Positions 52,412 to 64,000 of a stretch of DNA of 64,000 bases are shown here, in pieces. The notes under the pieces were generated by a model. It made no database searches, was not told the origin of the DNA, and saw only the letters and a program-made list of their open reading frames with translations. The stretch is from Beta vulgaris subsp. vulgaris (taxonomy: Eukaryota; Streptophyta; Magnoliopsida; Caryophyllales; Amaranthaceae). Each line of letters begins with the position of its first letter. Within the stretch, counting starts at the first letter, position 1. The position numbers were made by a program, and so were the translations under genes. The stretch lies in assembly GCF_026745355.1 (NCBI RefSeq), contig NC_079210.1, positions 6,817,972-6,881,971 on the forward strand, written 5' to 3'.

Positions 52412-52908
52412 GGAAATTTTGTCAGATTCAACCTTTTAAATACAAGTTTTTGCGATAAACAATCTTTTATAAAAAATCTGAGATGAGACCTTAAAAATAA
52501 TTTTTTTCGTAAGGAACAACCTTGACCCGTTTTTCGGACATTGACCAAGTATTTTGCTGCTTGCCTTCAACTCACTAAACCAAACATGGCAAGACACATA
52601 ACCCACATTTCTTATGTTTCAACTAGATTTCCCTTCATAACTGATGAAGTCAACATCGAAACATACTTGGCCAATGTCGAAAAATGGAGAAAAATAGGGT
52701 TGAAATATAAGAGATGCAGTTCAAGTGCACTGCACATGTTTGGTTTTACGAGTCAACGCTGAAAAATGGTTAGTCAATGTCGGAATATGGGTCGACATTA
52801 TTCCTCACAAAATATTTTCTTCTGAAGGTCTTCTTTTGTCAGATTTTTTGCAAAATGTTGTTTCTCGCCAAAAATTGTATTTAAAAGGTTATTTCTGACA
52901 AATTTTCC
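52412..52908. mobile_element. Non-autonomous MULE with 9-bp target duplication
   Basis: Inverted ends GGAAATTTTGTCAGATTC / GGAAAATTTGTCAGAAAT extend about 150 bp inward. They are flanked by TAAATAATA (52403-52411) and TAAATAACA (52909-52917), a 9-bp duplication with one mismatch. Motif phasing is 21, 52 and 78 bp from the left end and 21, 52 and 81 bp from the right, as in 42232-42752. 497 bp, non-coding. Confidence 0.92.
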
Positions 52909-53053
52909 TAAATAACATCCTTTCATTTATATTATTGTTTAATTTCCTACATACTTCCTTGATTCCTTCATTCTAAAATAAGAGAAAGATTTCTATTAAA
53001 AAACTATAAAATAAAAGAAAATTTCACTTATTTCAAAACTAAAGAATTACTAA

Positions 53054-54058
53054 GGGGATGTTTGGTTGGGGTATTTTTGATGGAATGGAATGGAATGACA
53101 TCCATTCCATTGTTTGGTTGGGCATATTTAGGGTAGTGTCTCATACCTAAGGGTATCTATCTCCATCCCATCCCCTAGAATCCCAATCTCCCCTCCCGCC
53201 TAAGTTTCTAACTCCATTCCCCTCAAGTTTCCAACCCTAATTTGTGTGGAAGAGAGAGAGGTAAAACCTTAGACAAGAGAAGCCAACCGTCGTCGACCAC
53301 CCTTGCTCGCCGTACTCCTCCTGGCGCCGGCGCTGGCGCCGACGGTGGAAGTCCTCTTTCCGGCCGTCTCACGGCTAAGATCCGGAAATTTACTTTTTGA
53401 TTTTTGAATTTGATTCATCTTTTGGTTCCAACGTGATTGCTAAGATTTGGTTCAATTACTGCTAAGATTTAGTTCAATTACTGCTAAGATTGCTAAGATC
53501 TGGCAATTTGATTCATCTTTTAGCAATCACGTAGTTTAATTTGATTCATCTTTTGGTTCAAAGCATTGAAGACAGAAATTGAAAAAAAAAAAAACAATTT
53601 GATTCATCTTTTGTTTAATTTTTTCTTTTTTACATTTTTTACATATATAAATGAGGTTGAGAGATGGGTAGTCAATGTGATTCAATGCTTTGATGCAGTG
53701 TTGAGTAATTTGATTTCATTCTGCGATAATTCTACCGGCAATGTGAATTGTTTATTTTTTTTTTTCAATTTCTGTCTTCTTGTTCTCAATTTTTGTCCTT
53801 TTATTTTATAAATTTTTGTCTTTTTTTTTAAAGAAAGAAAAAATTTACTTTTTTTATACATATCGCTGGTACAATTATATTAAAATAAAAACTGGATATC
53901 ATTCCATTTCAAAAGTGAACCAAACAGCAAAAATGGACATTGAATCCATTACAGGATTGAACCAAACAGTTTGAAACTGATATGGGGTTCTGGATCCATA
54001 CCACTCTGATATGGACATTCATACCATTCCATTCCAGTTCAGTGAACCAAACAGGACC
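53054..54058. mobile_element. PIF/Harbinger-type non-autonomous element
   Basis: Ends GGGGATGTTTGGTT / AACCAAACAGGACC are flanked by TAA at 53051-53053 and 54059-54061. Subterminal GGAATGGAATGG and CCATTCCATTCC are inverted. The centre contains a GC-rich GGCGCCGGCGCTGGCGCC stretch near 53321, and GCTAAGATTTGGTTCAATTA repeats. 1005 bp with no transposase. Confidence 0.9.
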
Positions 54059-54061
54059 TAA

Positions 54062-54824
54062 ATAAAAACACATTTCCATACTATAGAGATTGAAACTGTC
54101 CATGAGTACCAGCCAACCGCCCATCAACATCGCACTGCTTGTCCAATTAAAACTTCAAAAGTGAAAGTTTATGACAGGGACTTGCTAGCTTAATTAGTTA
54201 ATAATTAATAATTAAACTCATATACTTAATAATTAAAGTGAGAGCTTGTACAATAACAAATTAACAACAGTACAATTAGTTGGCGGAAACCAAAATATGT
54301 TATGTTTCAATCAACATTGAGGCAAACTCAGGCACTCAGCTTCCGTGTGCAACATGCAAGTCCAAATAGCAGTTGCTCAACTACTCTTGTTTTAGTGATC
54401 AAGATTTGTTTGTTAAAATGTTAAGTTCATAGCAGTGGACTTTGATAAAACCTTAAAAATATCCCTAAGAAAAGATAACAATGTTTTAGGATGAACTAAT
54501 ATTATTAAACTACCACCTAGGTCCTAGGTCATATGACTTGTGAAAATTAAGTATATTATTAATAATCTCAATTCAGCGAATTATTTGTTTCAAAGATTTA
54601 TAAATTTTAGTTCATGTCACTTTTGACTTTCATATATGAACTCCACACATCTTTTCATATTAATGTATATAAAATAAATGTTATAATTATGATAGGCAAT
54701 TGAACTAGGACGAACATATATTTTAAAGTATCTACTTTTTGTATCTTATACTTAACAATTGCCAAGACATTGCAATTGCATAAAAAAAATCTTGATATAT
54801 GTGTGTATTACACCAACTAAGAGA
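54062..54824. other. AT-rich intergenic region
   Basis: No gene or transposon end could be supported. Confidence 0.4.
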
Positions 54825-54835
54825 ATTAAAGAGTT

Positions 54836-55552
54836 GGGATGTCCATATGATACCTTCTTAATATTGACATTTCTATTTGATACCCTATTTTGACTTTCTT
54901 CCACATGATACTACTAAAGTTTGGTTTTATTATATTCGATACCATCTCGTTAGATAATAAGTTAGTTGGAGGTTAAATAAGGTTAGGGCTTCTCTCGATT
55001 TGCGTGTTTTAGTTTACTTGTCGGAAAAATTGCTCAGCTAAGGTTTAAGTGGTCATTTTGACCCTTAATATAAGTGTCAAATTTGAACTCAAATTGAAAT
55101 TGGCCAAATACGATCAGAAACACCTCAATTTTCCATGTCTAGTACACGCATTTTTCCAGTACGCTAAACGAAGCACACAAATCAAGACGTTTTCATTCTA
55201 CCAATTTTGACCTCTAAGTTTACACATATGGGTCAAAATGACCCCAAAATTTTAACCACTTTAACCGAGCATATTTTCCTTCACATGAAATTGTAGCATG
55301 CAAAACAAGACATTTCTGGTCTTTTTTGCCATTTTGATCTCAAAATCGACCTTTATGGGCGAAAATGACACGTAAATTGAAGCACACAAATTGTGGCAAA
55401 GCCCTAACCCGATTCAACCGCCAACTAACTTCTTATCTAACGAAATGGTATGGTAGAAAATAATACCAAAGTATAGTGGTACAATGTGGAGGAAAGTTGA
55501 AAATAGGTATCAAATAGGAACGAATAGTATGATTGTACATATGGAATATCCC
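54836..55552. mobile_element. Long-TIR non-autonomous element (MULE-like)
   Basis: About 160 bp at each end are inverted copies. The left reads GGGATGTCCATATGATACC and then GTTAGATAATAAGTTAGTTG; the right, read inward, gives GGGATATTCCATATG and GTTAGATAAGAAGTTAGTTG. GATACC/GATACT motifs at 54849, 54879, 54907 and 54938 are spaced 30, 28 and 31 bp. No clear target duplication. The middle 300 bp repeat CAAAATGACC/TTTTGACC words. Confidence 0.8.
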
Positions 55553-55998
55553 CTTCTCTTATTACCACCAAAAAAATGTAAGATCTCTTTGTTTCTTCTT
55601 TAAATTTTATTAGCATCCATGAGTACTCGAGAATGTAGATGGTGGTATTGACTGAAATTAAACTATGTAAAAAAAACCGACATCTTTGAAGATCAAACTA
55701 GGGTTTAGAACAGGACGACGACGCCTCGACTTATTTGTGTAATCGTGTTAACAAAAAGAGAATAAGTTATTCAATAATTGCAACTGAATTTTGGTTCCTT
55801 ATAATAGATGTAGCTTAGTGTGTGGCAAAATCATCACCTTTGAACCAAGAGATTGGAAGGTGCTAGATCTCTTACACAAATCCTTCGATCAATTTCAAGA
55901 GGAATGCCAAATCTATTAAAAGGAATGAAAATAAGTTAATATACATTCAAAATTTTAGACTTTGACTCTTAATTGATTTCAATTAAAAATACATATAA

Positions 55999-58887
55999 TG
56001 TAACACCCCGATAATTCTCTCTTTTCAGAAATACTTTTATAATATACAAGTAAAGAATTACCCAAGTATTATCGCCCGTGTGATGACATATCGGCTTATT
56101 TAGAATTTTGCAGCGGAAAACATATAACTAAACTTAACCTTTCATTATAAATAAGTAAATAAATAAACAAGTATTTAAAATCAACAATCTAAATGAGTCT
56201 TATTCAAACCAACTTAATAAACTAGTTACACATTCTCTCCATTTCAGATTCCCAATGATGCACATCTACGAACCTGTAATGTCAATGTTATACTGAATCT
56301 GCTCACCAAAATGGATCATCACAGGATCAATAAGGCAAAGCCATGATCACAATCACAAACAAAGCACGTAATCAGCAAAGCTGAGTACTACATACTAAAA
56401 CATAAGCATTCCTAACATAGTACTAATAAATAACATGCAGGGTTAAATAATAATATAAACATATAATATTCTGCAGATAACTTTAACTGAACAAAACTCT
56501 AAACATCCTTTTTATTACTTTAATGAAATAGTTATTGGAACTGAGTTGTCTTATCTACTAATGCCTTCACCTACGAAGACGAAATACGGGTGCTACTAGG
56601 CACTACAACGCATTTCAGTTGACCTGCGATATCAAGGAACTTTTGCTAACTGAAAAAGGAATGGTGATCAATCCATCTCCTGTAAAAAACCATGGGCTAC
56701 CACCATGTACTTCAACTCCTAATGTCCAACTCTAGACGTGCACCAGTCTGAAGTCTACCACTATCTCGTTACACTTTACGTTATTTACATGTTATCACTT
56801 GTTATGACACACACATACAAGCAATCATAGACATATAAATCAATCATTCACAACTAAACTTCTTTTATCTTAGGATTAAATAAGTGATCACAACGTACAA
56901 TCCAAGACTTACTTTCTTATAGTCTCAACTTTCTTATTTGTTGAACCTAGCCAACAATAATCTTACCTTTAAAAAGACACAACTTATCAACTTACCAAAT
57001 AAGGCCCACAATCCTCATAAGATAGTGAAAATAATACTTGTCAGGGAATACATGAATAACATGATTCAATCTCTATACCATATATTAATTCCTCAAGCGA
57101 ATTAATAAATACATTTTCCTTTTTCATGCTTGCATCAAATATTCCATACAAACATACAATCTAGTACTCATAATGAATCTCACATCGCATGCTTGCACAT
57201 AGGCATAAAACATATAAAAATCAAATACTATAAATCATATATGAACATATAGAGTTCCTATACATGATACTAAAATTTCTTTCTCCTTGAATCATGATAC
57301 TAATCACATAACACACAGGTATATACGTACCTTGTGTAAACTAGTCGGCATACCACTTTTAACTTCTTAAAAGTCTCCTACAGAATATTCTCCGCCTAGA
57401 AATCAATATAACTAAAATCAATACTCTTAAATAAAAAATACAGCAACTCTACAATATTTAAAATCCCCTTTAAATAAATTCAAAAGCTGATTTTAATATC
57501 AAAACTTCAATTACTTTTAATTCCTAGCATGATATTACCATACTAGTAATTAAAATTCTTAAAACTCCATAAATAAAATCCTTTCTGAAATTCCAGCAAC
57601 TTTAAAAATCATAAAACCTTTTTTAAACATATATAAACATGTTTAAAATCATAATCTAAATCAATCTCATAGTATCTAACATGCTACTATGGTTTTCTAG
57701 TAATTAAAACCCTAACGGCCCGTTTGGTAGTCGTTAATAAATTGCGGTAATAGGAATGAATTTCAAGTGTAATTTTATTAGGTAAGTACCCTTAAAATCT
57801 CCATGAGGAGGCTTTTTTTTCTTCATGGGCAAGCAATCTCACCCCTAAACTTGTGTTTTTGTCTTCAAGGGGAAGCAATTTTCATTACCACTCATTACCA
57901 CCTACAAGGTGGTATTGGATGGGAATGAAAATTTAAGAAGGAAAGTGGACACTTTAGGATAAATTAGCATTACCATGGGAATGGACAATGATATTCTTCA
58001 TAAATTTACACACAAATTCATTCCCATTACCACCGTTTATAACCAACTACCAAACGGGTCGTGAAAACCATGCTTTAATGATTAAAAATTCGATCTAACC
58101 ATAATAAACAAATCTGAATTTTTATTCTTATAATATATAATATATTAGAATCAAGATTATTTATTAAAACAGTAAATTAAAACCAATTATCATGATTAAC
58201 ATTAAAAGAAAGCATAAAAACATAGTCTTTAATGGAATCTTGAGGAAGAAGAAAAAAGAAAACAACCACACCAAGAAGAAGCTTAGAACACGCCGGCAAT
58301 AGCAGCGCACGGCAGCAGCAACAGTCCACAAGTTTCGGTGGTTTTGGAAGGCTTGTGACCTTTCTTGTTGAGGAAGAAACGTTACTTGAAGAAGAAGAAA
58401 GAAAGAACTTGAAAGAGAGAAAGAGAGAGAAAACCGAGAGAGAGGAGAGAGTGTGTGCCGTGAGAGTTGAGGGTGAGGAGAGAGAAAATAATTCTTATGT
58501 GGGGTAAAATAATTGGGTATTAGGATATATATACAAAGAGCTTCCCTTTTGGGCTTAGGAAAAGGAGATTGGGCTTACTTAATAAAAATTGATGATGAAT
58601 AGGATAAAGAAATTAGAACTTTTATCATCAATATGACTCATTTTCCTTATTGGGTTCCTCAAGTCCATTAGACTTCTTTTCCAATATAAATTAGCATTTA
58701 AAACTTTTATCAAAGTATGCTTAATTATAATATTTTTAACTTTCTTATATCCTTAAAAGAACTTCATTTGACTTTTTAAAATAGTCAACCTTTTTAAATA
58801 GTCAAATCATTTTAAAACTTAATTATATAAACATATAAATATTAAATATATTTATAAAATCCTTTAAAATTATGGGCGATTATAACA
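55999..58887 (-). mobile_element. Long solo-like LTR of a retrotransposon
   Basis: Ends TGTAACACCCCGATAATT at 55999 and a mirrored AATTATGGGCGATTATAACA at 58887. Read on the minus strand it starts TGTTATAATCGCCC and has a TATA stretch (TATATATATCC, about 58527). A pyrimidine-rich transcribed leader follows (58230-58500), and it ends GGGGTGTTACA. No gag/pol or primer site flanks it. The 5-bp flanks do not match. About 2.5 kb without the inserted MITE at 57715-58061. Confidence 0.65.
57715..58061. mobile_element. MITE inserted in the solo LTR
   Basis: Ends CGGCCCGTTTGGTAGTCGTT and AACCAACTACCAAACGGGTCG are inverted. Internal CATTACCAC/GTGGTAATG words are also inverted. 347 bp. The target duplication is unclear, so hAT or Harbinger cannot be chosen. 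Confidence 0.8.
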
Positions 58888-59147
58888 TCATCATTGATCT
58901 TGAAACAATGAAATAATCTCTTTCTTTTTCATATTTGAAGTCGTGGGTTCAAAGTTTTATATTGACCAAATAGATGCCAAGTCCCAAATTATATGGCGGC
59001 GTATACTTTAGTGTTTGAGGGGGGGAAGAGGTGCATGTGGCCCCCTAGACGCCCACATTTCTTGTCCACACTTTTAATTAAATAATAATAGTAGCTTAGA
59101 TTATACTACTGATTTATCATTTTTTTTTTCTTATAATGTTATAATTC

Positions 59148-59876
59148 TGTTAGCAATAAATGCAATTTCTAGGACCTAGTGTTTGCTAATCAATTTCAAA
59201 TTCAACAATAAATGCAAAGTTGTAAACTTTAAATGAGAAATATAAGCAATAAAGAGAGACAAAGATTTAACGTGGTTCGGTCAATCTTGACCTACATCCA
59301 CAAGCAAGAACCTTGGAGCTTTTCTTTAGCCTCTAAAATGGAGGAATTACAATGGAGAAGAAGAGGAGAGAGAGAGAGGAGAGAGAGTTATTTTGTGGCT
59401 AATTTGAATCTTGTTTTTCCCAAATGACTTTAGGAAGCCTTATATATGACTTCCTAAAGGTTACAAATCAACCCTCAACCCAATACATTAAATCCGGAAA
59501 AAACCGGATTAGAATCGCAAAATCCCGAAACAGGGCAAGCTTCCCGCCCGGGCCAGACAGCCCACCCGCCCGGGGCAGGCCTTGGCAGCAGCTTCTGCCT
59601 TCGAGGCGGAAAGTGTTAGAAATGGTGCGCCCGCCCGAGCCGAGCCACAGCCCGCCCGGGCCCAATGCCAGCCCGCCCGGGCCCGATGGAAGTAGAGGAA
59701 TCTGCCTTCGAAGGCAGAAACTTGGTGAGTGGCGGAGCCCGGCCGAGCAGCCCTATGACCCGCCCGAGCTGCTGTGCTTGGACGGGTTTCCTTCGCTCGT
59801 CCGGGCCGTGCAACGCAAGGCTTTAAAGCCCAATCTCTCTCTTCTCTTGGGCCACGAAATCAAGGCACATTTAACA
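59148..59876 (-). mobile_element. 3' LTR of a Ty1/copia retrotransposon
   Basis: On the minus strand it starts TGTTAAATGTGCC directly after a polypurine tract (AAGGTGGAGA) and ends TTGCTAACA, so TGTTA/TAACA is a 5-bp perfect terminal repeat. It contains a GC-rich U3 with CCCGCCCGGGC repeats and an R/U5 with AACGTGGTTCGGTCAATC in + orientation. 729 bp. The long + frame at 59424-59918 lies inside this LTR and is not a gene. Confidence 0.8.
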
Positions 59877-59961
59877 ATTCTCCACCTTGACTTGAATTTC
59901 TCCAAACACCTCCAATAACAACAAACACTAAACAAACTCCAAGGCCCAACCCCATAAGGGC

Positions 59962-61358
59962 CTACAATGAACAAGAGGAGAGACCCACCAAGTTCATACA
60001 CAAAGTGAACTTAGTGGTTGGCAAAGGCTTTGTCAACATGTCGGATAGGTTCTCCTCGGTACGAATCTTCATCAATGTCAACTCTTTCTTATCAATGACA
60101 TTCCGAATGAAGTTGTACTTCACATCAATGTGCTTCGTTCTTCTATGGAACGTGTTTTGGTTCTTAGCCAAGTGAATTGCACTTTGGCTATCACAAAATA
60201 CGGACACCTCCTTAGAACACGAGCTAATCTCCCCAACCAACCCTTTGAGCCACTTTGCCACCTTGAATGACTCGGTAATTGCTATGAACTCCGCTTCCGT
60301 AGTTGAAAGAGCTACAACATCTTGTAGCGAAGATTGCCAACTCACGGCCGTACCTCCCAAGGTAAACACATAACCCGAAGTCGATTTCCTATCATCCAAG
60401 TCTCCACCATAATCCGAATCACAATACCCAATCACACCATTTGCATCTTGACCAAACTCCAAGCAAACATGTGAGGTACCCTTTAAGTACCTTAGAAGCC
60501 ATTTCAAAGCTTCCCAATGCCCTTTCCCGAGCCTTGACATATAACGGCTCACCATGCTCACCGCTTGAGCAATGTCCGGCCTAGAACATACCATGGCATA
60601 CATCACACTCCCAACGGCACTAGTATAAGGGATGTGAGCCATGGCCCTTTCTTCTTCTTCGGATTGAGGACAAAGCTCCTTTGAGAGCTTGAAGTGAGAA
60701 CCGAGAGGAGTAGAAACGGGCTTAGCATTGTTCATTGAGAATCTCTCAAGAACCTTCTCAATGTACCTCCTTTGGCTAAGGTACAACACCCCCTTAGATC
60801 GATCTCTCCAAATCTCCATCCCAAGTATCTTCTTGGCTTCACCAAGATTCTTCATATCAAACTCACTACTCAACAACTTCTTCAAATTGTTGACCTCAAT
60901 AAAATGCTTGCAAGCAACTAACATATCATCAACATAAAGCAAAAGGTAAATAAAGGAACCACTTACTAGCTCTTTGTAGTAGACACAACTGTCATAGGAG
61001 CTTCTTGTGAACTCATGAGCCAACATAAACGAATCAAATCGCCTATACCATTGCCTAGGTGATTGCTTCAACCCATACAATGATTTCACCAAACTGCACA
61101 CATGCTCTTCTTTCCCTTCTACCTCAAAACCTTCCGGTTGCTTCATGTAGATTTCCTCCTCCAAGTCCCCATGGAGGAAAGCGGTCTTAACATCAAGTTG
61201 GTGTAGCTCCAAGTCTTCCATAGCTACCAAGGCAAGCAAAACTCTAATGGATGAGTGCTTCACAACCGGTGAGAAAACTTCATGAAAATCAACACCCTCA
61301 ACTTGAGTGAAACCCCTTGCCACAACTCTTGCCTTGTAGACGGGACCTCCCGAATCCG
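59962..61358 (-). CDS. Copia pol, reverse transcriptase and RNase H (5' part cut by gypsy insertion)
   Basis: The frame is open from the insertion point at 61358 (first residues DSGGPVYKARVVARGFTQ) to a stop at 59962, about 465 aa. The RT carries QLDVKTAFLHGDLEEEIYMK, SLYGLKQSPRQWY and an intact YVDD. The RNase H part has YCDSDYGGDLDDRKSTSGY, ALSTTEAEF and a final HIDVKYNFIR...LSDMLTK. There are no internal stops, so the copia copy was young when it was split. Its gag, protease and integrase parts and its 5' LTR must lie beyond the gypsy element, outside the window. Family resembles Tork/Tnt1-type copia by memory. Confidence 0.94.
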
Positions 61359-62806
61359 TGATAAGTCATATTTATATATAGTTTTTAGGTGCATTTAGGT
61401 TGCATTTTAGAGCATTTAGTTTCATATTTAGGTCCATTGATGCATTATATTCTTAAGTTATGTTTTTCTATTTCTATTCGGTATGTTTTCTTGGTTTTGA
61501 TGAATTTCAGGCATTGAAGACGTATTTGGAGTATGATTGGCTAAGCTTAAGGATTAGGAGCACTTGGAAAGAAGTTACAATGCATAAGGATCGTATGGAT
61601 ATGTCATAGTACGAGTTTGAGCAAAAACGAAGCGGAAAATCATTAGAAGAAATGTGAAAAAGAGTCACGTCTACTCTTCTGATCATAATTTTGATGTGAT
61701 TCTTAGAATCGAGTAATTCCACCAGATTTGGAAACTAGACTTGAAGACTTTCCAACGATAGGTGGCACGCCCCGAGGAGACTTCTAGTCAAGGAGTTATC
61801 CTTTCGGAAGATTGCACTGTTCTGCTGGAATCTGCCACGTGTACGCGCGGATCACTAATCCGCCTATTAATGATTTATTTAAGACTTTCCTTATCTTGTA
61901 AATTATTTCCAAGTCATATTAGGTTATTGAATATTTATTTAGATAGGTTTTCATTCTTTCTCTCTCCTCCTCCCTTCACGTTATTTTAGTTTTAGGTTTA
62001 GTTTAGTTTTCTCCTCCTCTTTCTCTCTAGTTTTTAGTGTAAACCCTAGTTTTTATTCTTTTTCATTAATTCATGATTTATTAGTTTCTTTCATTGTTTT
62101 CTTTACTTATGTTTTCTTTTATAGTTTTAGATTTCATTATTTATTTCATGATAGAGTAGTTTCTTTTATCTATGGTTAAGTTGAACCCTAGTTATTATAA
62201 TTCATGATTGTTTCTTTAAATTCTCATATTAATTATTAATTGTTCTTGCTTAATTGATTGTGCATACCAATACTAGATTAGGGATAACTAGTATTGTTAT
62301 GATTCCATTGTCTTGATCACAACGGGAGTTGGATTTTGACGGATTTGAGTATTTCAATTAAGGACATGAAGTTCTCCACGGGAGTAGGTAGAATGGATTG
62401 TTAGGAAGTTAAAGTGCGTGTTTAATGTCTTTAATTTGCATGATTCCACGGGAGTAGGCTTGAATGCATATTAGAGAAGCCATAGATACTCGGGAGAGGT
62501 TTATGGTACTTTATTAGGGTGTACTTTTCCTTGTGAACATTTAATTTAATAGTTTGGGGTAGAAATTATTTTGTATTATTTCGTACTAGTGGAGATACTT
62601 GACCGTAGAGTCTTTTATTTTATATTGATTAGTATAGTTTAATTCCACCATTATTCTTGATATTAATCTCCTTAGTCTTACCATTATTTAAGGGCTAATC
62701 ATAGAACAACTTTCTCTCTGTGGGATCGACTCTGACTTACCCTACTACATAGTTAGGAGGATTAGTTAGGTTATTTATTTTTGTTAGGTGCGCGACACGC
62801 CTACCA
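61359..62806 (+). mobile_element. 5' LTR of a Ty3/gypsy-type retrotransposon
   Basis: Starts TGATAAGTCATATT within the copia pol gene and ends CGCCTACCA, followed after 5 bp by the primer site. 1448 bp. It includes ACTTTCCAACGATAGG, a GATTTATTTAAG-type promoter area near 61870, and the GGGATCGACTCTGACTTACC block near the 3' end seen in Tat/Athila-like LTRs. The 5 bp before it (ATCCG) should be the target duplication; its partner is outside the window. Confidence 0.9.
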
Positions 62807-62811
62807 AATTT

Positions 62812-62829
62812 TGGCGCCGTTGCCGGGGA
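62812..62829 (+). promoter_or_regulatory. Primer-binding site complementary to tRNA-Asp
   Basis: TGGCGCCGTTGCCGGGGA is the priming site common in Athila/Tat-type gypsy elements, 5 bp after the LTR end. Confidence 0.88.
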
Positions 62830-62928
62830 GACGGTTTTGTTTATTTAGTTTTTTTATTGTTGGTGAGACTAAATTGTAAATATATTTTTTTTCTCAAAAG
62901 AACATTTTTTTTTTAACTTTTCTGTATC

Positions 62929-63906
62929 ATGGAGTCATGTTATTTTCATGATGGGAATAATTCTTTTGCTAGGAAACATAGTCGAAATTCTTAGGATTCT
63001 CATGTTTACAGTTTTGATGCATCATATCAAAATCCTCCCAATTTTTGCATGAGTTCTCCTGAATTACCTCATATGTTATGTGAATCCCATGTATATGCTA
63101 GTAATTCTAGAGCAATTTTTTCTTTTCCTCAATATGAGAATGAATTGTTTTGGAAATACTATCACAGACTTGGTGATTTTATAGGTCCTAATCATGGAAT
63201 TGAATTATGGGATATGTGCCTAGTGATTTATGAGGGGTTAAATGAAGAAACTAGGATGGTGGTAGAATCTATGTGTGATGGAGGATTTCTATTCCAATCG
63301 CCTGATTATTGTTGGGATTTAATTGAGTGGTTGGCTAGAGATACTTATGAGTGGGAGATGTCTTCATCTGCTCTTTCACCCCAAACTTACATGTCACCAC
63401 CCCCTTATTGTTCTAATTGTCAGCTACTTCTCATCATGATTTTCTTCTTGTGATGTGACATTAATAGATGGTTTCGACCCCTCTTCCCAATTTGAATGTC
63501 AATCTGCTCAGAATTCTACCCCGATCCGTTTATTTATGATGATAATGAGGGGTGGATAATAAATGAGAGCTATTGGGATGATGAAAAGATTGAAAGAACG
63601 ACTAATGTGATGGATGTTTTGCAGGAGGAAGAAGCCATGGTTGAAATTTCCTCTTTGGAGGAAAGTCAAGTTGAGCGTGAGGTGATTTATGAGTCTTTAT
63701 CGGTACTACCTACTGTTTTTGAGTCTCATGTTCCATTCTCTGAGAAACTTGATATATCTTCTTCCCCTATATTATATCCTCCATCGTTCCTTCTTTCTCC
63801 CCTTTTGAATGACTTTCATGATAATGTAAATAATGTACAGTTCGTTTCTTTTCCTTCTTTTGAGTCATGTAAAAAGACTAACGATTTTTCTTTTTTCTTC
63901 TTGTAA
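62929..63906 (+). pseudogene. Decayed gag-like region of the gypsy element
   Basis: One frame starts at the ATG at 62929 (MESCYFHDGNN) and meets TAG at 62992. It runs on as 63049-63453 with a gag-like stretch (FWKYYHRLGDFIG, IYEGLNEETRMVVESMC, DYCWDLIEWLARDTYEWE). It meets TGA at 63451 and 63493, then continues as an acidic region to 63906 (SICSEFYPDPFIYDDNEGW, VMDVLQEEEAMVEISSLEES). Between the stops another frame reads FDPSSQFECQSAQ, so a frameshift is likely. No protease or RT is seen before the window ends. This could be a non-autonomous (LARD-like) element or a mutated full one. Confidence 0.65.
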
Positions 63907-64000
63907 ATATAATTTTCTTTGATTTTCTTTTTGTAGTTTTAGTAATTTTTGAGTACTAATATTTTTCATTTTTCCTTTTCACTGTTATATAATATGCTCT

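Noticed and set aside
59424..59918. A 164-codon + frame
   Set aside because: It lies inside the copia LTR U3 and comes from GC-rich repeats.

Overview
The window is nuclear DNA of a flowering plant, almost certainly a eudicot. It has intron-containing genes with plant-specific products, is AT-rich, and is packed with plant transposon types (MULE, hAT, PIF/Harbinger, Stowaway, L1-type LINEs, Ty1/copia, Ty3/gypsy). The TE mix would fit a Caryophyllales/Amaranthaceae genome, but that is only an impression.

Four host genes can be built exon by exon. (1) A cytosolic-type beta-amylase on + (CDS 14287-17380, 7 coding exons, 492 aa). (2) Mediator subunit MED31 on + (CDS 34185-37302, 6 coding exons, 199 aa, one GC-AG intron). 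(3) A GPI-anchored fasciclin-like arabinogalactan protein on + (CDS 43528-46324, 3 exons, 398 aa). (4) A kelch-repeat protein on - (CDS 49209-51606, 2 exons, 327 aa). They belong to unrelated pathways (starch breakdown, transcription, cell wall, unknown), and their introns hold several small transposons.

Mobile DNA layout: 1-5235 is most of an autonomous two-gene Mutator-like element, cut by the left window edge. It has a GRF zinc-finger/membrane protein and a convergent spliced transposase. 5440-8040 is a dead LINE tail hit by a GC-rich hAT MITE, then 1 kb of AT microsatellite holding a small TIR element. 8900-13100 carries an LTR piece, a Tourist MITE, a hairpin-ended tandem-repeat element and SINE-like sequence. 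17863-25700 carries a 1.8-kb TIR element, a decayed LINE and a probable solo LTR. 25711-32270 is a complete LINE with a 15-bp target duplication just upstream of MED31. 38143-39061 (hAT), 42232-42752 and 52412-52908 (short MULEs), 53054-54058 (Harbinger) and 54836-55552 (another long-TIR element) follow. 55999-58887 is a long solo-like LTR with its own MITE. 59148-61358 is the 3' part of a copia element broken by a gypsy-type element whose 1448-bp LTR, tRNA primer site and decayed gag-like region run off the right edge.

The most interesting signal is a shared, phased motif array in the ends of three elements of different size (ends at 5235, 42752 and 52908). A GG-containing motif lies exactly 21, 52 and 81 bp from the right terminus in all three. 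This ties the two non-coding elements to the large autonomous MULE and suggests a multi-site transposase-binding platform.
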